Positions 25,534-35,858 of a stretch of DNA of 64,000 nucleotides are shown here, one piece after another. The stretch covers positions 310,001 through 374,000 of the forward strand of contig JACKEL010000004.1 of NCBI GenBank assembly GCA_020632975.1, written 5' to 3'. Source of the DNA: Myxococcales bacterium. Its GTDB lineage: Bacteria; Myxococcota_C; UBA6777. The translations under genes and the position numbers were made by a program. Under the pieces are notes generated by a model. That model saw nothing but the letters and a program-made list of their open reading frames with translations. It was not told where the DNA came from and made no database searches. Positions within the stretch are counted from its first letter, which is position 1, and every line of letters begins with the position of its first letter.

Positions 25534-28299
25534 ATGCAGCTTTTTTCTTTTCCCCTGGCCCTCTCGCGGTTCTGTCGGCGTTATGCTTGGCCGACATTGT
25601 TACTCGCGTTGCTTTTTTCGGGGGTTTCGTTGTGGTGGTCCCTCAAGTTGGAACTCAAGAATGACTTCTTGACGTTGCTTCCAAAGGATCTGCCTTCTTC
25701 CAAGACGCTGACTCGCGTGATCGAGGCCAGTGATGGTCTTGGTTACCAAGCTGTGATCGCGACTTCGCCTGATGCCAAGAAGAATGAAGCGTTCCTGCTT
25801 GCTCTACGAGACCGTTTGACGGGCATGTTCTCGCAGGTCCCCAACGAGATCGAGTTCGCTTTAGACGATCAGTACGAGCGTATGCATACGATGCTACGCG
25901 ATATCTTCCACTATGCCCGTTTTCCCAATGATTACATCAAGTCACAGTTGACACAGTGGATAAAACACTTCGAGAAACCGCCCATGGTCGTGTTTGCGTA
26001 TCATCGCCTCGACCGCAAGTTTTTCGAGAAACACCAACTGTTGTATCTTGATGTCGCCGATCTCAAGAAGATTTATTCTCGTCTTCGTCAGAAGATTCGC
26101 TATGAGATGCGTAAGAAAGAGTCTTCTTTGAATCTGATGGACGATGACGCCAAAGATCCAGGCTTCAACTTCAAAGATATCGAAGACAAGTACCGTTCGC
26201 AGGGCGATCAGTTCCCCGAGGCGATGCGCGTTGATCAAGGCGGACTGGTGTACTCTGCGTTGGTGGTCCGTCCGCGCGGGGTTTCCACGGATCTCGACTT
26301 TGGGAAACAATTCATCCCCGCGTTGATGAAGATGGCGGAATCTGTTGGCCCCAAGCGCTTCCATCCCAAGATGGATGTGAGTTACAGCGGCGGATTTTTG
26401 GCGACCCTCCAAGAATACAATGGCATTCGACGCGAACTCTTCCAATCCTTTGGTGTGACGGCGGGGATCTTGTTGGTGCTGTTGTTTATGTTTTTCCGCC
26501 GCAAGCGTTCGTTGTGGCTGATCCCGATCCCTTTGGCGATGGGACTGTTGTGGACGATGGGCTTTACGTATGTGTTCATCGGCTATCTCAACACCCTGAC
26601 GGGCTTTATCGCGGTCTTGCTCTTGGGACTGGGGATCGACTATGGGATCTATCTGCTCGATCGCTACTTGGAAGAACGCAAAAAGGGCCATGCCATCGAA
26701 GAGTCTCTTGAGCAGACTTTCAAGTGGACGGGACTGGCCATCGCTGTAGGGGCTGCGACGACTGCTGCGGGCTTCTTGGCTTTGTTGATTAGCCGTTTTC
26801 GTGGCTTTTCGCAGTTTGGCTTGATTGGTGGGGCTGGGGTCTTCTTGTGTTTGTTGGCGATGTGCACGGTGATGCCCGCGCTGATCGCGATCTTTGAGAA
26901 GCGCACGCCCATGATTGGCGCGGTTTCGTTGATCCGCACACGGCACTGGGGTAAGAACTTTCCTTTCTCTCGGATGCTTGTGTCGTTCAGTCTCTTGTTG
27001 ATCGTGGCCTTCGTTGTGTTGCTGCGGTATCTGCCTTTCGAGTACGACTTTACCAAGCTATCTTTTCAAGAAGGTGGTTTGCGTGAACAACGCCAGCGTT
27101 GGGACAAGTTTAAGAAGATCTCGCGCCAAGACACCAGTCCTGTTGTGTACATCACCAACAACAAAGAAGACACGATCACGCTGCAAAAGCAGATCATGAA
27201 AAGCGGTGAGGTTTACGCCAAAGCGCACAAAGACTCGGAAGTTCGGCTCAAATCGACGATGAGTGCGCTTGACTTGGTGCCCAAGCAACAGCCCGAAAAA
27301 CTCCGATGGCTCAAGAAGATCAAGGATTATCTCGACACCCAAGATATCCAAGACGAAGACATCAAAGACGCCAAGCAACGCAAACAACTACGCGACTTCC
27401 GCAAGATGTTGACGACGGCTGCGTTTCATGTGCGCGACCTTCCGTTGTTTTTGCAGCGTGACCTTGTCTTGTACGAGAAAAATGACTATCGCAAGATCAG
27501 CGGTTTTCTTGTCACCGTCGAACACACCATGCAGACCTCAAATGGTTGGCACGCCATGATCTTGAGCGACATCTTGCGGCCCGCCAAGATCCGCGGTTTG
27601 ACGTATTATCCCTCAGGGGAAGCGATCGTTTTGGCTCGTATCATCGAGTATTTGCACAACGATAGCCCGTTGGTGATCTTGGGGAGTTTGATCGCCGTTG
27701 CGTTGTTGGTGTTGTTGAGCTTGCGTAGCGTTCGCTTGACTTTGATGGCGCTGTGGCCCTTGTTGCTAGGGCTTTTTAGCTTGGTGATTGTCCAAGTGAT
27801 CTTCAGGCTTCCGATCAACTTGTTCAATATCGTGGTGATACCGTCTCTGCTGGGGATAGGGATCGACTCGGCTGTCCACATGCTGCATCGCTATAGCGAA
27901 GAGCCCGAACTTGGGACGCTTGGGGTGCAACGTGAGATGGCCAGCCCGATCTTTATGGCGTCCTTGACCACGGTGATTAGCTTTGCCTCGCTTGTGGTCT
28001 CCAACCACGTGGGTTTGCGCAGCATGGGTCTTACGGCTGTGATCGGCCTAGGCACACTTCTCTTGGGCTGTTTGGTCCTTCTTCCTGCACTGATGGAAGT
28101 CTTGTTTTCGCGTTGGCCTCTCCAAAAGATCTCCAACGCACTCACCCCCAAAGAGGAACAAGTTCCATCAACTGCCAAAGATGCCGAAGTCTCCGTTGTT
28201 TCGGAAGATACCTCTACACAAGAGAAGGCTGATCCTACGAGCACCCTCGAAGAGACCAAAGAAGCACCCGTCTCTTCCCCCGCAGTTTCCCGCCCCTAA
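25534..28299 (+). CDS. MMPL/RND superfamily exporter
   Basis: About 921 residues from the ATG at 25534 (GGGAG 10 bp before); an ATG at 25507 is also in frame. It has the RND plan in two halves: TM1 at about 12-35, a large periplasmic loop, then a bundle of five helices containing TGFIAVLLLGLGIDYGIYLL, and a second half with LFNIVVIPSLLGIGIDSAVH. The Asp/His-bearing GIDYG and GIDSA segments are family motifs for proton coupling. The closest type is the MMPL/HpnN group that moves hydrophobic lipids such as hopanoids. The C-terminus is an acidic Glu/Thr/Pro tail. No membrane-fusion or outer-membrane partner is adjacent. Confidence 0.9.
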   Translation: MQLFSFPLALSRFCRRYAWPTLLLALLFSGVSLWWSLKLELKNDFLTLLPKDLPSSKTLTRVIEASDGLGYQAVIATSPDAKKNEAFLLALRDRLTGMFSQVPNEIEFALDDQYERMHTMLRDIFHYARFPNDYIKSQLTQWIKHFEKPPMVVFAYHRLDRKFFEKHQLLYLDVADLKKIYSRLRQKIRYEMRKKESSLNLMDDDAKDPGFNFKDIEDKYRSQGDQFPEAMRVDQGGLVYSALVVRPRGVSTDLDFGKQFIPALMKMAESVGPKRFHPKMDVSYSGGFLATLQEYNGIRRELFQSFGVTAGILLVLLFMFFRRKRSLWLIPIPLAMGLLWTMGFTYVFIGYLNTLTGFIAVLLLGLGIDYGIYLLDRYLEERKKGHAIEESLEQTFKWTGLAIAVGAATTAAGFLALLISRFRGFSQFGLIGGAGVFLCLLAMCTVMPALIAIFEKRTPMIGAVSLIRTRHWGKNFPFSRMLVSFSLLLIVAFVVLLRYLPFEYDFTKLSFQEGGLREQRQRWDKFKKISRQDTSPVVYITNNKEDTITLQKQIMKSGEVYAKAHKDSEVRLKSTMSALDLVPKQQPEKLRWLKKIKDYLDTQDIQDEDIKDAKQRKQLRDFRKMLTTAAFHVRDLPLFLQRDLVLYEKNDYRKISGFLVTVEHTMQTSNGWHAMILSDILRPAKIRGLTYYPSGEAIVLARIIEYLHNDSPLVILGSLIAVALLVLLSLRSVRLTLMALWPLLLGLFSLVIVQVIFRLPINLFNIVVIPSLLGIGIDSAVHMLHRYSEEPELGTLGVQREMASPIFMASLTTVISFASLVVSNHVGLRSMGLTAVIGLGTLLLGCLVLLPALMEVLFSRWPLQKISNALTPKEEQVPSTAKDAEVSVVSEDTSTQEKADPTSTLEETKEAPVSSPAVSRP

Positions 28300-28350
28300 T
28301 CTTTCCCTTTTTTCGTGTTCAAAGCCTCATGCCTCAAAGAACATCCTACG

Positions 28351-30816
28351 TCATGGCTTGCGCAAGAGATAACGCTGGATCATGCGGTTGATGCCTTTCC
28401 CCCAGTGGCCATTGAGTATATGAACCAAGCTTTCGAGCTGTGGATAACGAAAGTAGCCTTGGCTCATCAGCACAAGGCTACGCAGCGGCAGCTCTGATAG
28501 GCTCTGGTGGACAGCTTCGCGGAACTCCTTGTGGTCTTCTCCTGCGATGGCACGGGAGGATTCGCGGCGCACTATCCAAAAGACGAGTCTCCCAAGACGC
28601 GTGCGCCTTGTTTCTCCTAATGTCGAGTTGAGGTGAAAAGGATACGCTGTTTCGAGGGGCTGTGGGATATCGTTGAGGAGCTGAGCAAAGTAGCCTTTGG
28701 GATCTTCTAGCATGGAGGCCATGATCTCGTCGGATAGTTCGGCTTTTTGAGCCTCTTGTCCTTGGACATAGACTTGGGCTTGCAAGCGGATGTCGCGTGA
28801 GGATGCGCCTACCTGGATCGTAAACAGCCCAGATTCGATATGCCAGTCTTTGCGGGGGATATCGTAATAAGCAAAGGCGCGCTGATCGAGCAAAAACTCG
28901 ACCTGCTTGGACTCCCCAGCTTGCAAGGAAACTTTGGCAAAGCCTTTCAACTCGTGTTCGGGCCGTGGGACGGGCGACTTGGAAGGGCGGATATAAAGCT
29001 GGACCACCTCTGCACCTTCGCGGGTTCCCGTGTTGGTGATGCGGCATCGCACTTGGAGCGGATGTTGTGAGAGTGTGTTGGCTTGGCAGGAGGTTGCAGA
29101 GATCTCGATGTCATCATAAGAAAAAGTCGTATAAGAAAGTCCATAGCCAAAGGGAAAGAGCACGTCTTTGTTGAAGGTGTTGTAGTCGCGATAGCCGACA
29201 TAAAGGCCCTCTTGGTAGAGGACACGACGCGCTTCGCCAGGAAAGTTGGTGTCTGCAAGGAGATCTTTGCGGTGGAGAGGGAAGGTTTCTGCAAGCTTTC
29301 CTGAAGGATTGGCCTGCCCTGTGAGGATATCGACGATGGCTCCTCCCCAAGCTTGTCCCCCAAGATAGGACTCCACGATGGCATCGGACTTTTCGATCCA
29401 AGGCATCTCGACAGGGGCACCATTGCTTAGGACGACGATCAGATGTTTGGCGACTTTGGCGATTTGTTCGAGTAGTTCGGCTTGGTTGGGAGGGATGCGA
29501 AGATGCTCGCGATCCATGCCCTCTGTTTCGTAGCGAGAGGGAAGCCCTACAAACAGCACGACCTTTTCAGCGTCTTTCGCCAAGGCAAGGGCTTCGCTGA
29601 GCAGTGTGGGGCTGGTCTCTTCTTTACGGCTTTCGTAACCTTGAGCATAAGGCACGGTCTCTCCCGACCATCGGGCATATTCGTCCAGTGCATTGTCGAT
29701 TTGGGTGGCGCGAACACGCGAGCTACCGTTGCCTTGGTAACGTGGGTGCTTTGCCATCTCTCCAATGAAGACGACTTTTTCTTGTACCTGAAGAGGAAGC
29801 ACCTGTCCTTCATTTTTGAGCAGGACAAAGGACGCTGCCGCAGCCTTGCGAGCGAGGGTGTGGTAATCGATCAGCGTTGTCGGAGTCGGTTGTTCCGCTG
29901 TTTGCTTGGCTTGTGCAAGCAAGTGCAGGATGCGTGAGACCACGCGATCCAGTTCCTCCATCGACAGCTTTCCTGACTGGATGGCGTGATGGATGGAAGC
30001 GTCGTTGACACCGCGATTTCCAGGCATCTCCAGATCCATGCCCGTGCGAATACCTGCGACACGGTCGTTGACAGCGCCCCAGTCACTCACCACAAGGCCC
30101 TGAAATCCCCACTCTTTGCGCAAGATCTGCTCAAGCAGGATCGGATGTTCACAACAATAAGAGCCATTGACGCGGTTGTAAGCGGCCATCACGGTCCAAG
30201 GCTGGGCTTCTTTGACAGCGATCTCAAATCCCGTCAGGTAGATCTCGCGCAGTGTGCGTTCGTCCACGACGGCATTCGTGACCAAGCGGTGAAACTCGTG
30301 GTTGTTGACGGCGAAGTGCTTGAGGCTGGCCCCAACGCCTTGGCGCTGAAGTCCACGGACCCAAGCAGCCGCAAGATGGCCACTTAGGTAGGGGTCTTCA
30401 GAAAAGTATTCAAAGTTACGCCCACAACACGGATGTCGCTTGATGTTGGCGCCTGGCCCCAAAAGTACGGCGACACCTTCTTTTCGTGACTCTTCTCCCA
30501 AGGCATCGCCGACTTCTTCGAGCAGATCGACATCCCAAGAACTCGCAAGGGCCGCTGCTGTGGGATAACACGTGGCAGGCACACTTTCCATCAAGCCTAG
30601 GTGATCGCCTCCGCCCCCTTGTGTCGGTTGTTTGCGCACACCATGAGGGCCATCAGACAAGACGATGCTCGGCAGATCAAGGGATGGGACAGCATGTGTG
30701 GTCCAAAAACTCGCTCCTGAACAAAGAGCGATCTTTTCTTTGAGAGAGAGCTTGGCGAGCCATGCTTCGAGGGTTTCTTTTGAAAAGGGGGTCGGGGTGT
30801 CTTTTTTGGCTTCCAA
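28351..30816 (-). CDS. Glycoside hydrolase family 3 beta-glucosidase
   Basis: This 821-residue protein starts at TTG 30816 with GGAG upstream. The (beta/alpha)8 part contains VLSDGPHGVRK, GRNFEYFSEDPYLSG, SLKHFAVNNHE, and GLVVSDWGAV with the nucleophile Asp. The second alpha/beta domain carries VVLSNGAPVEMPW, and the C-terminal part has the fibronectin-III-like segment EVVQLYIRPS...ELKGF. No signal peptide is present, so it hydrolyses short oligosaccharides in the cytoplasm. A tail of about 120 residues follows, as in several bacterial GH3 beta-glucosidases. It converges with the RND exporter gene. No sugar transporter or regulator is nearby. Confidence 0.94.
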   Translation of the reverse strand: MEAKKDTPTPFSKETLEAWLAKLSLKEKIALCSGASFWTTHAVPSLDLPSIVLSDGPHGVRKQPTQGGGGDHLGLMESVPATCYPTAAALASSWDVDLLEEVGDALGEESRKEGVAVLLGPGANIKRHPCCGRNFEYFSEDPYLSGHLAAAWVRGLQRQGVGASLKHFAVNNHEFHRLVTNAVVDERTLREIYLTGFEIAVKEAQPWTVMAAYNRVNGSYCCEHPILLEQILRKEWGFQGLVVSDWGAVNDRVAGIRTGMDLEMPGNRGVNDASIHHAIQSGKLSMEELDRVVSRILHLLAQAKQTAEQPTPTTLIDYHTLARKAAAASFVLLKNEGQVLPLQVQEKVVFIGEMAKHPRYQGNGSSRVRATQIDNALDEYARWSGETVPYAQGYESRKEETSPTLLSEALALAKDAEKVVLFVGLPSRYETEGMDREHLRIPPNQAELLEQIAKVAKHLIVVLSNGAPVEMPWIEKSDAIVESYLGGQAWGGAIVDILTGQANPSGKLAETFPLHRKDLLADTNFPGEARRVLYQEGLYVGYRDYNTFNKDVLFPFGYGLSYTTFSYDDIEISATSCQANTLSQHPLQVRCRITNTGTREGAEVVQLYIRPSKSPVPRPEHELKGFAKVSLQAGESKQVEFLLDQRAFAYYDIPRKDWHIESGLFTIQVGASSRDIRLQAQVYVQGQEAQKAELSDEIMASMLEDPKGYFAQLLNDIPQPLETAYPFHLNSTLGETRRTRLGRLVFWIVRRESSRAIAGEDHKEFREAVHQSLSELPLRSLVLMSQGYFRYPQLESLVHILNGHWGKGINRMIQRYLLRKP

Positions 30817-31000
30817 AGGTCGGCTCCATATTGTAGAGCGCTACTTGTGGATCACAAAGCAACGCATCAACCGCTTTTGGGCGGAGTCTCTAGGCGAATC
30901 GCTTTGGAAACATCTTCGCGATCTGTGCGTAAGAAATCAACTGAAGTGTGCAAAAAGGCGGGCTTGGGCTTTGGGAGGGAGCGAAAGAAAAAGTCTGAGG

Positions 31001-34000
31001 TTATCGTGCGGGAGGAACAAAAGAGAGCATGTAATCGTAGCCGCTTGTCGGGAATTGGACCTCTTTTCCTGCGACCTGGAGTTTGTCATTCGTCACCAAA
31101 ACATTTTCGGTGGTCGAAGTGAGCCAACCTTGCAGGGTCAAGCGCCCTTGGCTATCGACGGTGAGGCCGATGGGATTGATTTGATGGTATTTGCTTTGGG
31201 TATGCTCAAGTGAAAAAGCCCAGCTAGGCTCTCCTTGTGGATTGTACCGCGCGATGTATCCGTGTTGTTGGGCGGTGCTTGCGTCACCTTGATCGTGGGA
31301 CGCTTGCAAGGTGACGCTGGGAGAAAATTGTACCTGCTTGCCAAAGGTACCAAGCAGATAGGCACCACCATCAGGGCCGATGGCCAACGATACCACGGAG
31401 CCAAGGAGAGCTTGGGGGCCACCCTCAAAGTCTTTCAGCCAAAGAGGAGAGCCTTGGGCATCCAATCGCGCGATCCATCCGCGCTCTTTGCTCTCTGGCA
31501 ACGGCTCCACACTAAAAGGGCGGTAGGCTGCGTAGGTTCCTGCGATGTAGAGGTTTCCTTCTTTTGAGAGCGCGATCCGTGTGTTTGAAGCGCTACTGTT
31601 ATGGGACCAAGGACTGTTGAGCCACGCGATCTGGCCTTGCTCTAAGATCTTTCCCAAGAAGCCTCTTCTGTCGTTTTGGCTGGGATTTGGGACCGATAGC
31701 TGTTTTGCTCCAAATCTCATGGAGATAGCTTGTGTGGAAGCTTGACCCGCAAAGTAGAGGTTGCCTTGGGCGTCGGTCTTGAGATCTTCGATGGTACAGC
31801 TTCTTTGTCGTGTGGAGAGGGCGTCGCATTGCATTTGCTCGCTCCACTCGCTAGCACCGTCCTTTGTGAAACGCACCAAAAAGACCACAACTTTTCGATC
31901 GTCCGTGGCTTGGTAATGCATCCTTCCGATGTAGAACTCGGTTGCAGCGGTTCCCACGACCCACAAACGCTCTTTGGGATCGACGGTGATCTTTTGTATG
32001 CGTTGCCCTGCAAGTTCGCGAAGCAAGAAAGCTTGGCTGATCTTCCCTGTGTTGCTGGAGAATCGCAAGACAAAGGGAACAGGAGCGCTGGGCGTTGCTT
32101 CTAACACAGAGGTGTCGATGTGGAGTTTTCCTTCAAGATCTCCAACCAAGTAGACCGAATCAGCAGAGACCGCTAGATGGAAGGAAGCTTTTGGATTGGT
32201 CGCGTCGTGGGGGAGTGGATAGGACCAAAGCAACTGCCCTTGTGGTGAGTACTTGAGGAGGACGATGCGCAACGCATGATCCGAAGAGACCGTAGGATCG
32301 AGAAGATCTGTCTGTCCCACGATCCTGTTGAGAGTGTAGAGGTTTCCTTCTGCATCTCGTTGGAAACTGAGAGGGTGCCACTCTCCTGCTGCGGAGCCTG
32401 TGGCAGTGGCCCACTGGGGGACGTCGTTGTCGTCGAGCTGTGTAAGAAAAAATCCTGTGAACGGTGGGTAAGCATCGGGTTTCTGTGCGGCGGAAAAGAC
32501 CTTGTCTTGGGCAAGTTTGAGTTCGCCATCAAAAACGGACATCCACAACATCCCGCCTGTGTTTGGGGTCGTTGGGGGGAAAAGCTTGGGCCACATCTTT
32601 TCGGGCATGGTGCCTTGGAAGAGCGCATGTCTTTTGTAGCTACCGTCATCTTTGAAGGTGCCCAAGAAAAAGCTTTGTTTTTGTTGGCTTGGTTGGACAG
32701 AAACGTTCTCTGTTCCAAGTTTGAGGTCCGCAATAAATGTCCCGATCACGCGGATATCCCCTTGATGATCGAGTCCGATCCCTTTGATATGAAGTGTGCG
32801 GTCTCCTACGATGCTTGTGCTCCATACGAGCTTTCCTGCTGCATCGATCTTGGCGAGGTATCCGCCAAAGATGTCCATTGAGGGTCTTGGTTGATCCAGC
32901 GAACTTGCGAGTCCTTTGCCTGCAACAAGCATCTCTCCTTTGGCATTGAAGGTAAGAAAACATCTATCCGAACCGCCAGTGTCCAGAAGACCTTCAGGAA
33001 GCGGACGCCCCCAAAGCAACTGGCCTTTGGCATCGAGCTTGACCACATAATTGCGGTAAGCGCCGAATGTCCCAATGCTGATCCCGCGATGAGAAAATCC
33101 TGTCAGTCCGATGTTGTCTTGGGAATCAAGAACAAATCCATGGATGTCCTCGTAGTGAGCGCCATGGAACTCCTGTTTCCAAAGCTCGGACCCATCGGCT
33201 TCATAAGCGCGGACGAAGATCATGCTTTGGTCCACTTCGTAGTTAAAGTCCCTTTGGACGCCTTGACCACCAGCGATGAGCAGTTTCCCTGCGCTGTTGC
33301 GCGCGATATGCGAAAAAGACGTGAGGTAGGGAAGAGTTGGGGAGGTGGGTCTGGCTTCTCCAAATTGTTTTACCCAAGCGATGTTGCCTTGTGGTGCGAG
33401 GTAGGCAAGAAACGCATCGCGCCCACCCACGGGGGTTAGGGTGTGGGTATCAAAGGTGATCTTTTCTGAAAAGTGCCCCACAAGGTACACCCCGCCTTGC
33501 GGGTCCATGATGATCCCGCGACCTCGGTCATCTCCCGAAGATCCCCATGTTCGGAGCTTTTGGAGTGTGCCTTTGCTGTCGAAGGTGGCAAGGAAGATGT
33601 CTTTGTCACCTTTGGAGGAGATGATCTGTGAGCCTACCTTCACCCGATCTTGGAAATATCCGATCACATGGATGTTTCCTGCGCTGTCCTGCACAGCGTC
33701 TAATGGGGTTCCACCTTCCAACATCTCCCCACCCAGTCGGTTGTTCCAATCCAACTGGGGCTGTTGGTCGAGACGTGAGTGGGTGGGTTCTGGTTGTGGC
33801 TCGGGCTGTGGCTCGGGCTGTGGCTCATTTGTGGTCTCGGGTAATACGGGCTCTTGGGACTCAGGGATGAACTTTTCAGGTTGTGGTTCGCTTGCATCGG
33901 GGACGCTGTTTTCTGTGGGAGTGGGTTCTAGTGTCCGCTCCATATTGCAACTTGTGCTCCATAGCCCCATCCAGATCACCAAAAAAGCCCAAACATACTT

Positions 34001-34030
34001 TCCCAACACATCTTGCCTTCGTTCTATCAT
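31001..34030 (-). CDS. Large beta-propeller-type lipoprotein (SBBP-like repeats)
   Basis: About 1009 residues from the ATG at 34030 (GGGGA 6 bp before; an ATG at 34036 is also possible). The signal peptide ends in STSC, a lipobox. A linker with EPQP repeated several times leads to a long run of strands whose repeats contain G..YLVGHFSEKI, D..GNIHVIGYF, D..GRLTLQGWL and similar. These are the D-x-x-G-N/D and V-G-x-F patterns of SBBP/beta-propeller repeats. It should sit on the cell surface or in the periplasm as a binding scaffold. No catalytic residues are apparent. It is divergent from the cupin gene. Confidence 0.84.
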   Translation of the reverse strand: MIERRQDVLGKYVWAFLVIWMGLWSTSCNMERTLEPTPTENSVPDASEPQPEKFIPESQEPVLPETTNEPQPEPQPEPQPEPTHSRLDQQPQLDWNNRLGGEMLEGGTPLDAVQDSAGNIHVIGYFQDRVKVGSQIISSKGDKDIFLATFDSKGTLQKLRTWGSSGDDRGRGIIMDPQGGVYLVGHFSEKITFDTHTLTPVGGRDAFLAYLAPQGNIAWVKQFGEARPTSPTLPYLTSFSHIARNSAGKLLIAGGQGVQRDFNYEVDQSMIFVRAYEADGSELWKQEFHGAHYEDIHGFVLDSQDNIGLTGFSHRGISIGTFGAYRNYVVKLDAKGQLLWGRPLPEGLLDTGGSDRCFLTFNAKGEMLVAGKGLASSLDQPRPSMDIFGGYLAKIDAAGKLVWSTSIVGDRTLHIKGIGLDHQGDIRVIGTFIADLKLGTENVSVQPSQQKQSFFLGTFKDDGSYKRHALFQGTMPEKMWPKLFPPTTPNTGGMLWMSVFDGELKLAQDKVFSAAQKPDAYPPFTGFFLTQLDDNDVPQWATATGSAAGEWHPLSFQRDAEGNLYTLNRIVGQTDLLDPTVSSDHALRIVLLKYSPQGQLLWSYPLPHDATNPKASFHLAVSADSVYLVGDLEGKLHIDTSVLEATPSAPVPFVLRFSSNTGKISQAFLLRELAGQRIQKITVDPKERLWVVGTAATEFYIGRMHYQATDDRKVVVFLVRFTKDGASEWSEQMQCDALSTRQRSCTIEDLKTDAQGNLYFAGQASTQAISMRFGAKQLSVPNPSQNDRRGFLGKILEQGQIAWLNSPWSHNSSASNTRIALSKEGNLYIAGTYAAYRPFSVEPLPESKERGWIARLDAQGSPLWLKDFEGGPQALLGSVVSLAIGPDGGAYLLGTFGKQVQFSPSVTLQASHDQGDASTAQQHGYIARYNPQGEPSWAFSLEHTQSKYHQINPIGLTVDSQGRLTLQGWLTSTTENVLVTNDKLQVAGKEVQFPTSGYDYMLSFVPPAR

Positions 34031-34298
34031 CTTCATTCCCCGTCTTCATCAAGTGCAACAAGAAGATCTCGTCTCTGTCGCCTTTGATCTCCTAAGTAAA
34101 AACTTTGGGGGATTTTTTTGGTTCTTCACAGGAGAGGTTCATAGACAGAAGCCAGAAGAGTGATGATGGTTGCCCTTTACGCTCCCCTTGTACGGAGCCT
34201 TCAGCGTTTGTGAGTTGAAGTCTTTCGAGGCTATCCAAAGAGACTTTCTCATGCGCTTGGTGGACTCTGCTTGCATCCGTGAAACGAAGGAGATCTTG

Positions 34299-34790
34299 AT
34301 GTCGAAAGAGAATCGTCCTGTTGCCCTCCAAGCCAAAGAAGCGCCCTTGCGAGCGATCCAGTCGATGTATCCTGCGCCTTTTGCGAAGCTTACAGAAGGC
34401 CGAGAAAAGCGCGTTTTGGGTGATGCCTTTGGACTGACCAACTTTGGCGTGAACTTTGTGACTCTTGCGCCGCATTCGGTGTCTGCGCTTCGTCATGCCC
34501 ATCAAAAACAAGATGAGTTCGTGTACATCTTGCAGGGTTATCCGACGCTTCAGACGGATCAGGGAGACACGCCGCTTTCCCCTGGGATGTGCGCGGGGTT
34601 TCGTGCGGGGACAGGAGATGCACACCGCCTGATCAACCAAACCGACGAAGATGTCGTGTATTTGGAGATCGGAGACCGCAGCGAAGGGGATGGGGTGCAC
34701 TACCCAGACGATGATATCCAAGCCAAGTTTTTGGAGGGAGCATGGCGCTTTTTCCACAAGGATGGCACACCTTATCCAGAAAAAAGCTGA
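34299..34790 (+). CDS. Cupin-domain protein
   Basis: 163 residues from the ATG at 34299, with GGAG about 9 bp before. The cupin core has the two expected motifs: G..FVTLAPHSVSALRHAHQKQDEFVYIL..G (metal His/Glu) and PGMCAGFRAGTGDAHRLIN. The likely metal ligands are His, His and Glu in HAHQKQDE plus His in GDAHR. Cupins of this size are often sugar-nucleotide or mannose-6-phosphate isomerase-like, dioxygenases or sensors; the substrate is unknown. It ends 47 bp from the convergent sterol-desaturase-like gene. The open frame extends upstream to 34170, but that stretch has no matching ribosome-binding site. Confidence 0.87.
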   Translation: MSKENRPVALQAKEAPLRAIQSMYPAPFAKLTEGREKRVLGDAFGLTNFGVNFVTLAPHSVSALRHAHQKQDEFVYILQGYPTLQTDQGDTPLSPGMCAGFRAGTGDAHRLINQTDEDVVYLEIGDRSEGDGVHYPDDDIQAKFLEGAWRFFHKDGTPYPEKS

Positions 34791-34837
34791 TGGCGGAAGT
34801 CTCGATGGGATGGTGACATCGGGGGATGGAAGAAGTG

Positions 34838-35773
34838 CTAGGCAGGTTGGGAAGCGGAGGGAGCTTTCTCTGTGGGGGGCGTATGTTGTTCAGCTTGAGC
34901 TTGGGCAGCGCGCATCTCTGGGACGGTGAGGCTTGAGCCATCAGGACTCCAACCTGGGCGACCAAACATCAAACGTAACTTTACGGAAAGTGGGTGCTTT
35001 TGGGTCATGTCTTTGAAGATCGCGGCCCACTCATGAAAAGCAATCTTTACAGGGTTGAAGGTCGCGAGTGGTTTGAGGATGCCGTACTCGCATGGTTCGT
35101 TGGGGTCTTCTTGTTCAAAAGTCCCGAACATCCGATCCCAGATGATCAAGATCCCTGCATAGTTTTTGTCGAGGTACTTGAGATTGGTAGCGTGGTGAAC
35201 GCGGTGATGCGATGGGGTGTTCAAGACCCACTCCAAAGGCCCCATGCGATCGATGGCTTCTGTGTGAATCCAGAACTGATACACCAAACTGACCCCTGCT
35301 TGAAAAGCGATCATACCAGGGTGAAAGCCGACGAACGCCAAAGGCAACCACAAGAGCCATCCACCCGAGATAAAGCCCGTCCAAGTTTGGCGTAGCGCGG
35401 TCGAAAGATTGTAATGTTGTGAGGAGTGGTGGTTGACGTGCGCTGCCCACAACCAACGCGACTCATGGCTGATGCGGTGGAACCAGTAGTAACAAAAGTC
35501 TTCCGCGAAAAAGATCACCACAAAAGCCCACCAGACGATGGGTATCGTGGCGATGCGGTATTTGTACACCCACATACTCACTGCAAAAGTGATGGCCGCA
35601 GTCAAGAGTTTGGTCAGAAGGTTCCCAAATCCCATCAGCAAGCTTGAGATCGTATCGCGGATCTCGTAGTCGGCCTTGTGTCGGAACTTTCCAACGATCA
35701 TCTCGACGATGATCAGCACAACAAACGCTGGGATGGCGTATTGGACAGGATCAGGTAGTTTGACGGGTGGCAT
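34838..35773 (-). CDS. Sterol desaturase / fatty acid hydroxylase family membrane protein
   Basis: 311 residues with several membrane helices and the di-iron histidine boxes of the family: WFHRISHESR, HVNHHSSQHYN and HRVHHATN. These enzymes use O2 and di-iron to hydroxylate or desaturate lipids (sterols, carotenoids, fatty acids, hopanoids). The C-terminus is a soluble Pro/Glu/Ala-rich tail. It is the nearest lipid-modifying enzyme to the MMPL-type exporter, but that gene is 7 kb away, so the link is speculative. It lies 85 bp downstream of the small membrane protein gene on the same strand. Confidence 0.92.
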   Translation of the reverse strand: MPPVKLPDPVQYAIPAFVVLIIVEMIVGKFRHKADYEIRDTISSLLMGFGNLLTKLLTAAITFAVSMWVYKYRIATIPIVWWAFVVIFFAEDFCYYWFHRISHESRWLWAAHVNHHSSQHYNLSTALRQTWTGFISGGWLLWLPLAFVGFHPGMIAFQAGVSLVYQFWIHTEAIDRMGPLEWVLNTPSHHRVHHATNLKYLDKNYAGILIIWDRMFGTFEQEDPNEPCEYGILKPLATFNPVKIAFHEWAAIFKDMTQKHPLSVKLRLMFGRPGWSPDGSSLTVPEMRAAQAQAEQHTPPTEKAPSASQPA

Positions 35774-35858
35774 GACGGTCTTCCTTCTCTTTGGGTCTAT
35801 CTCTATGCTCTCGAAAATATCGAGAGGATCATAAGTTCTTGTCTCTTTTGTAGGAGGA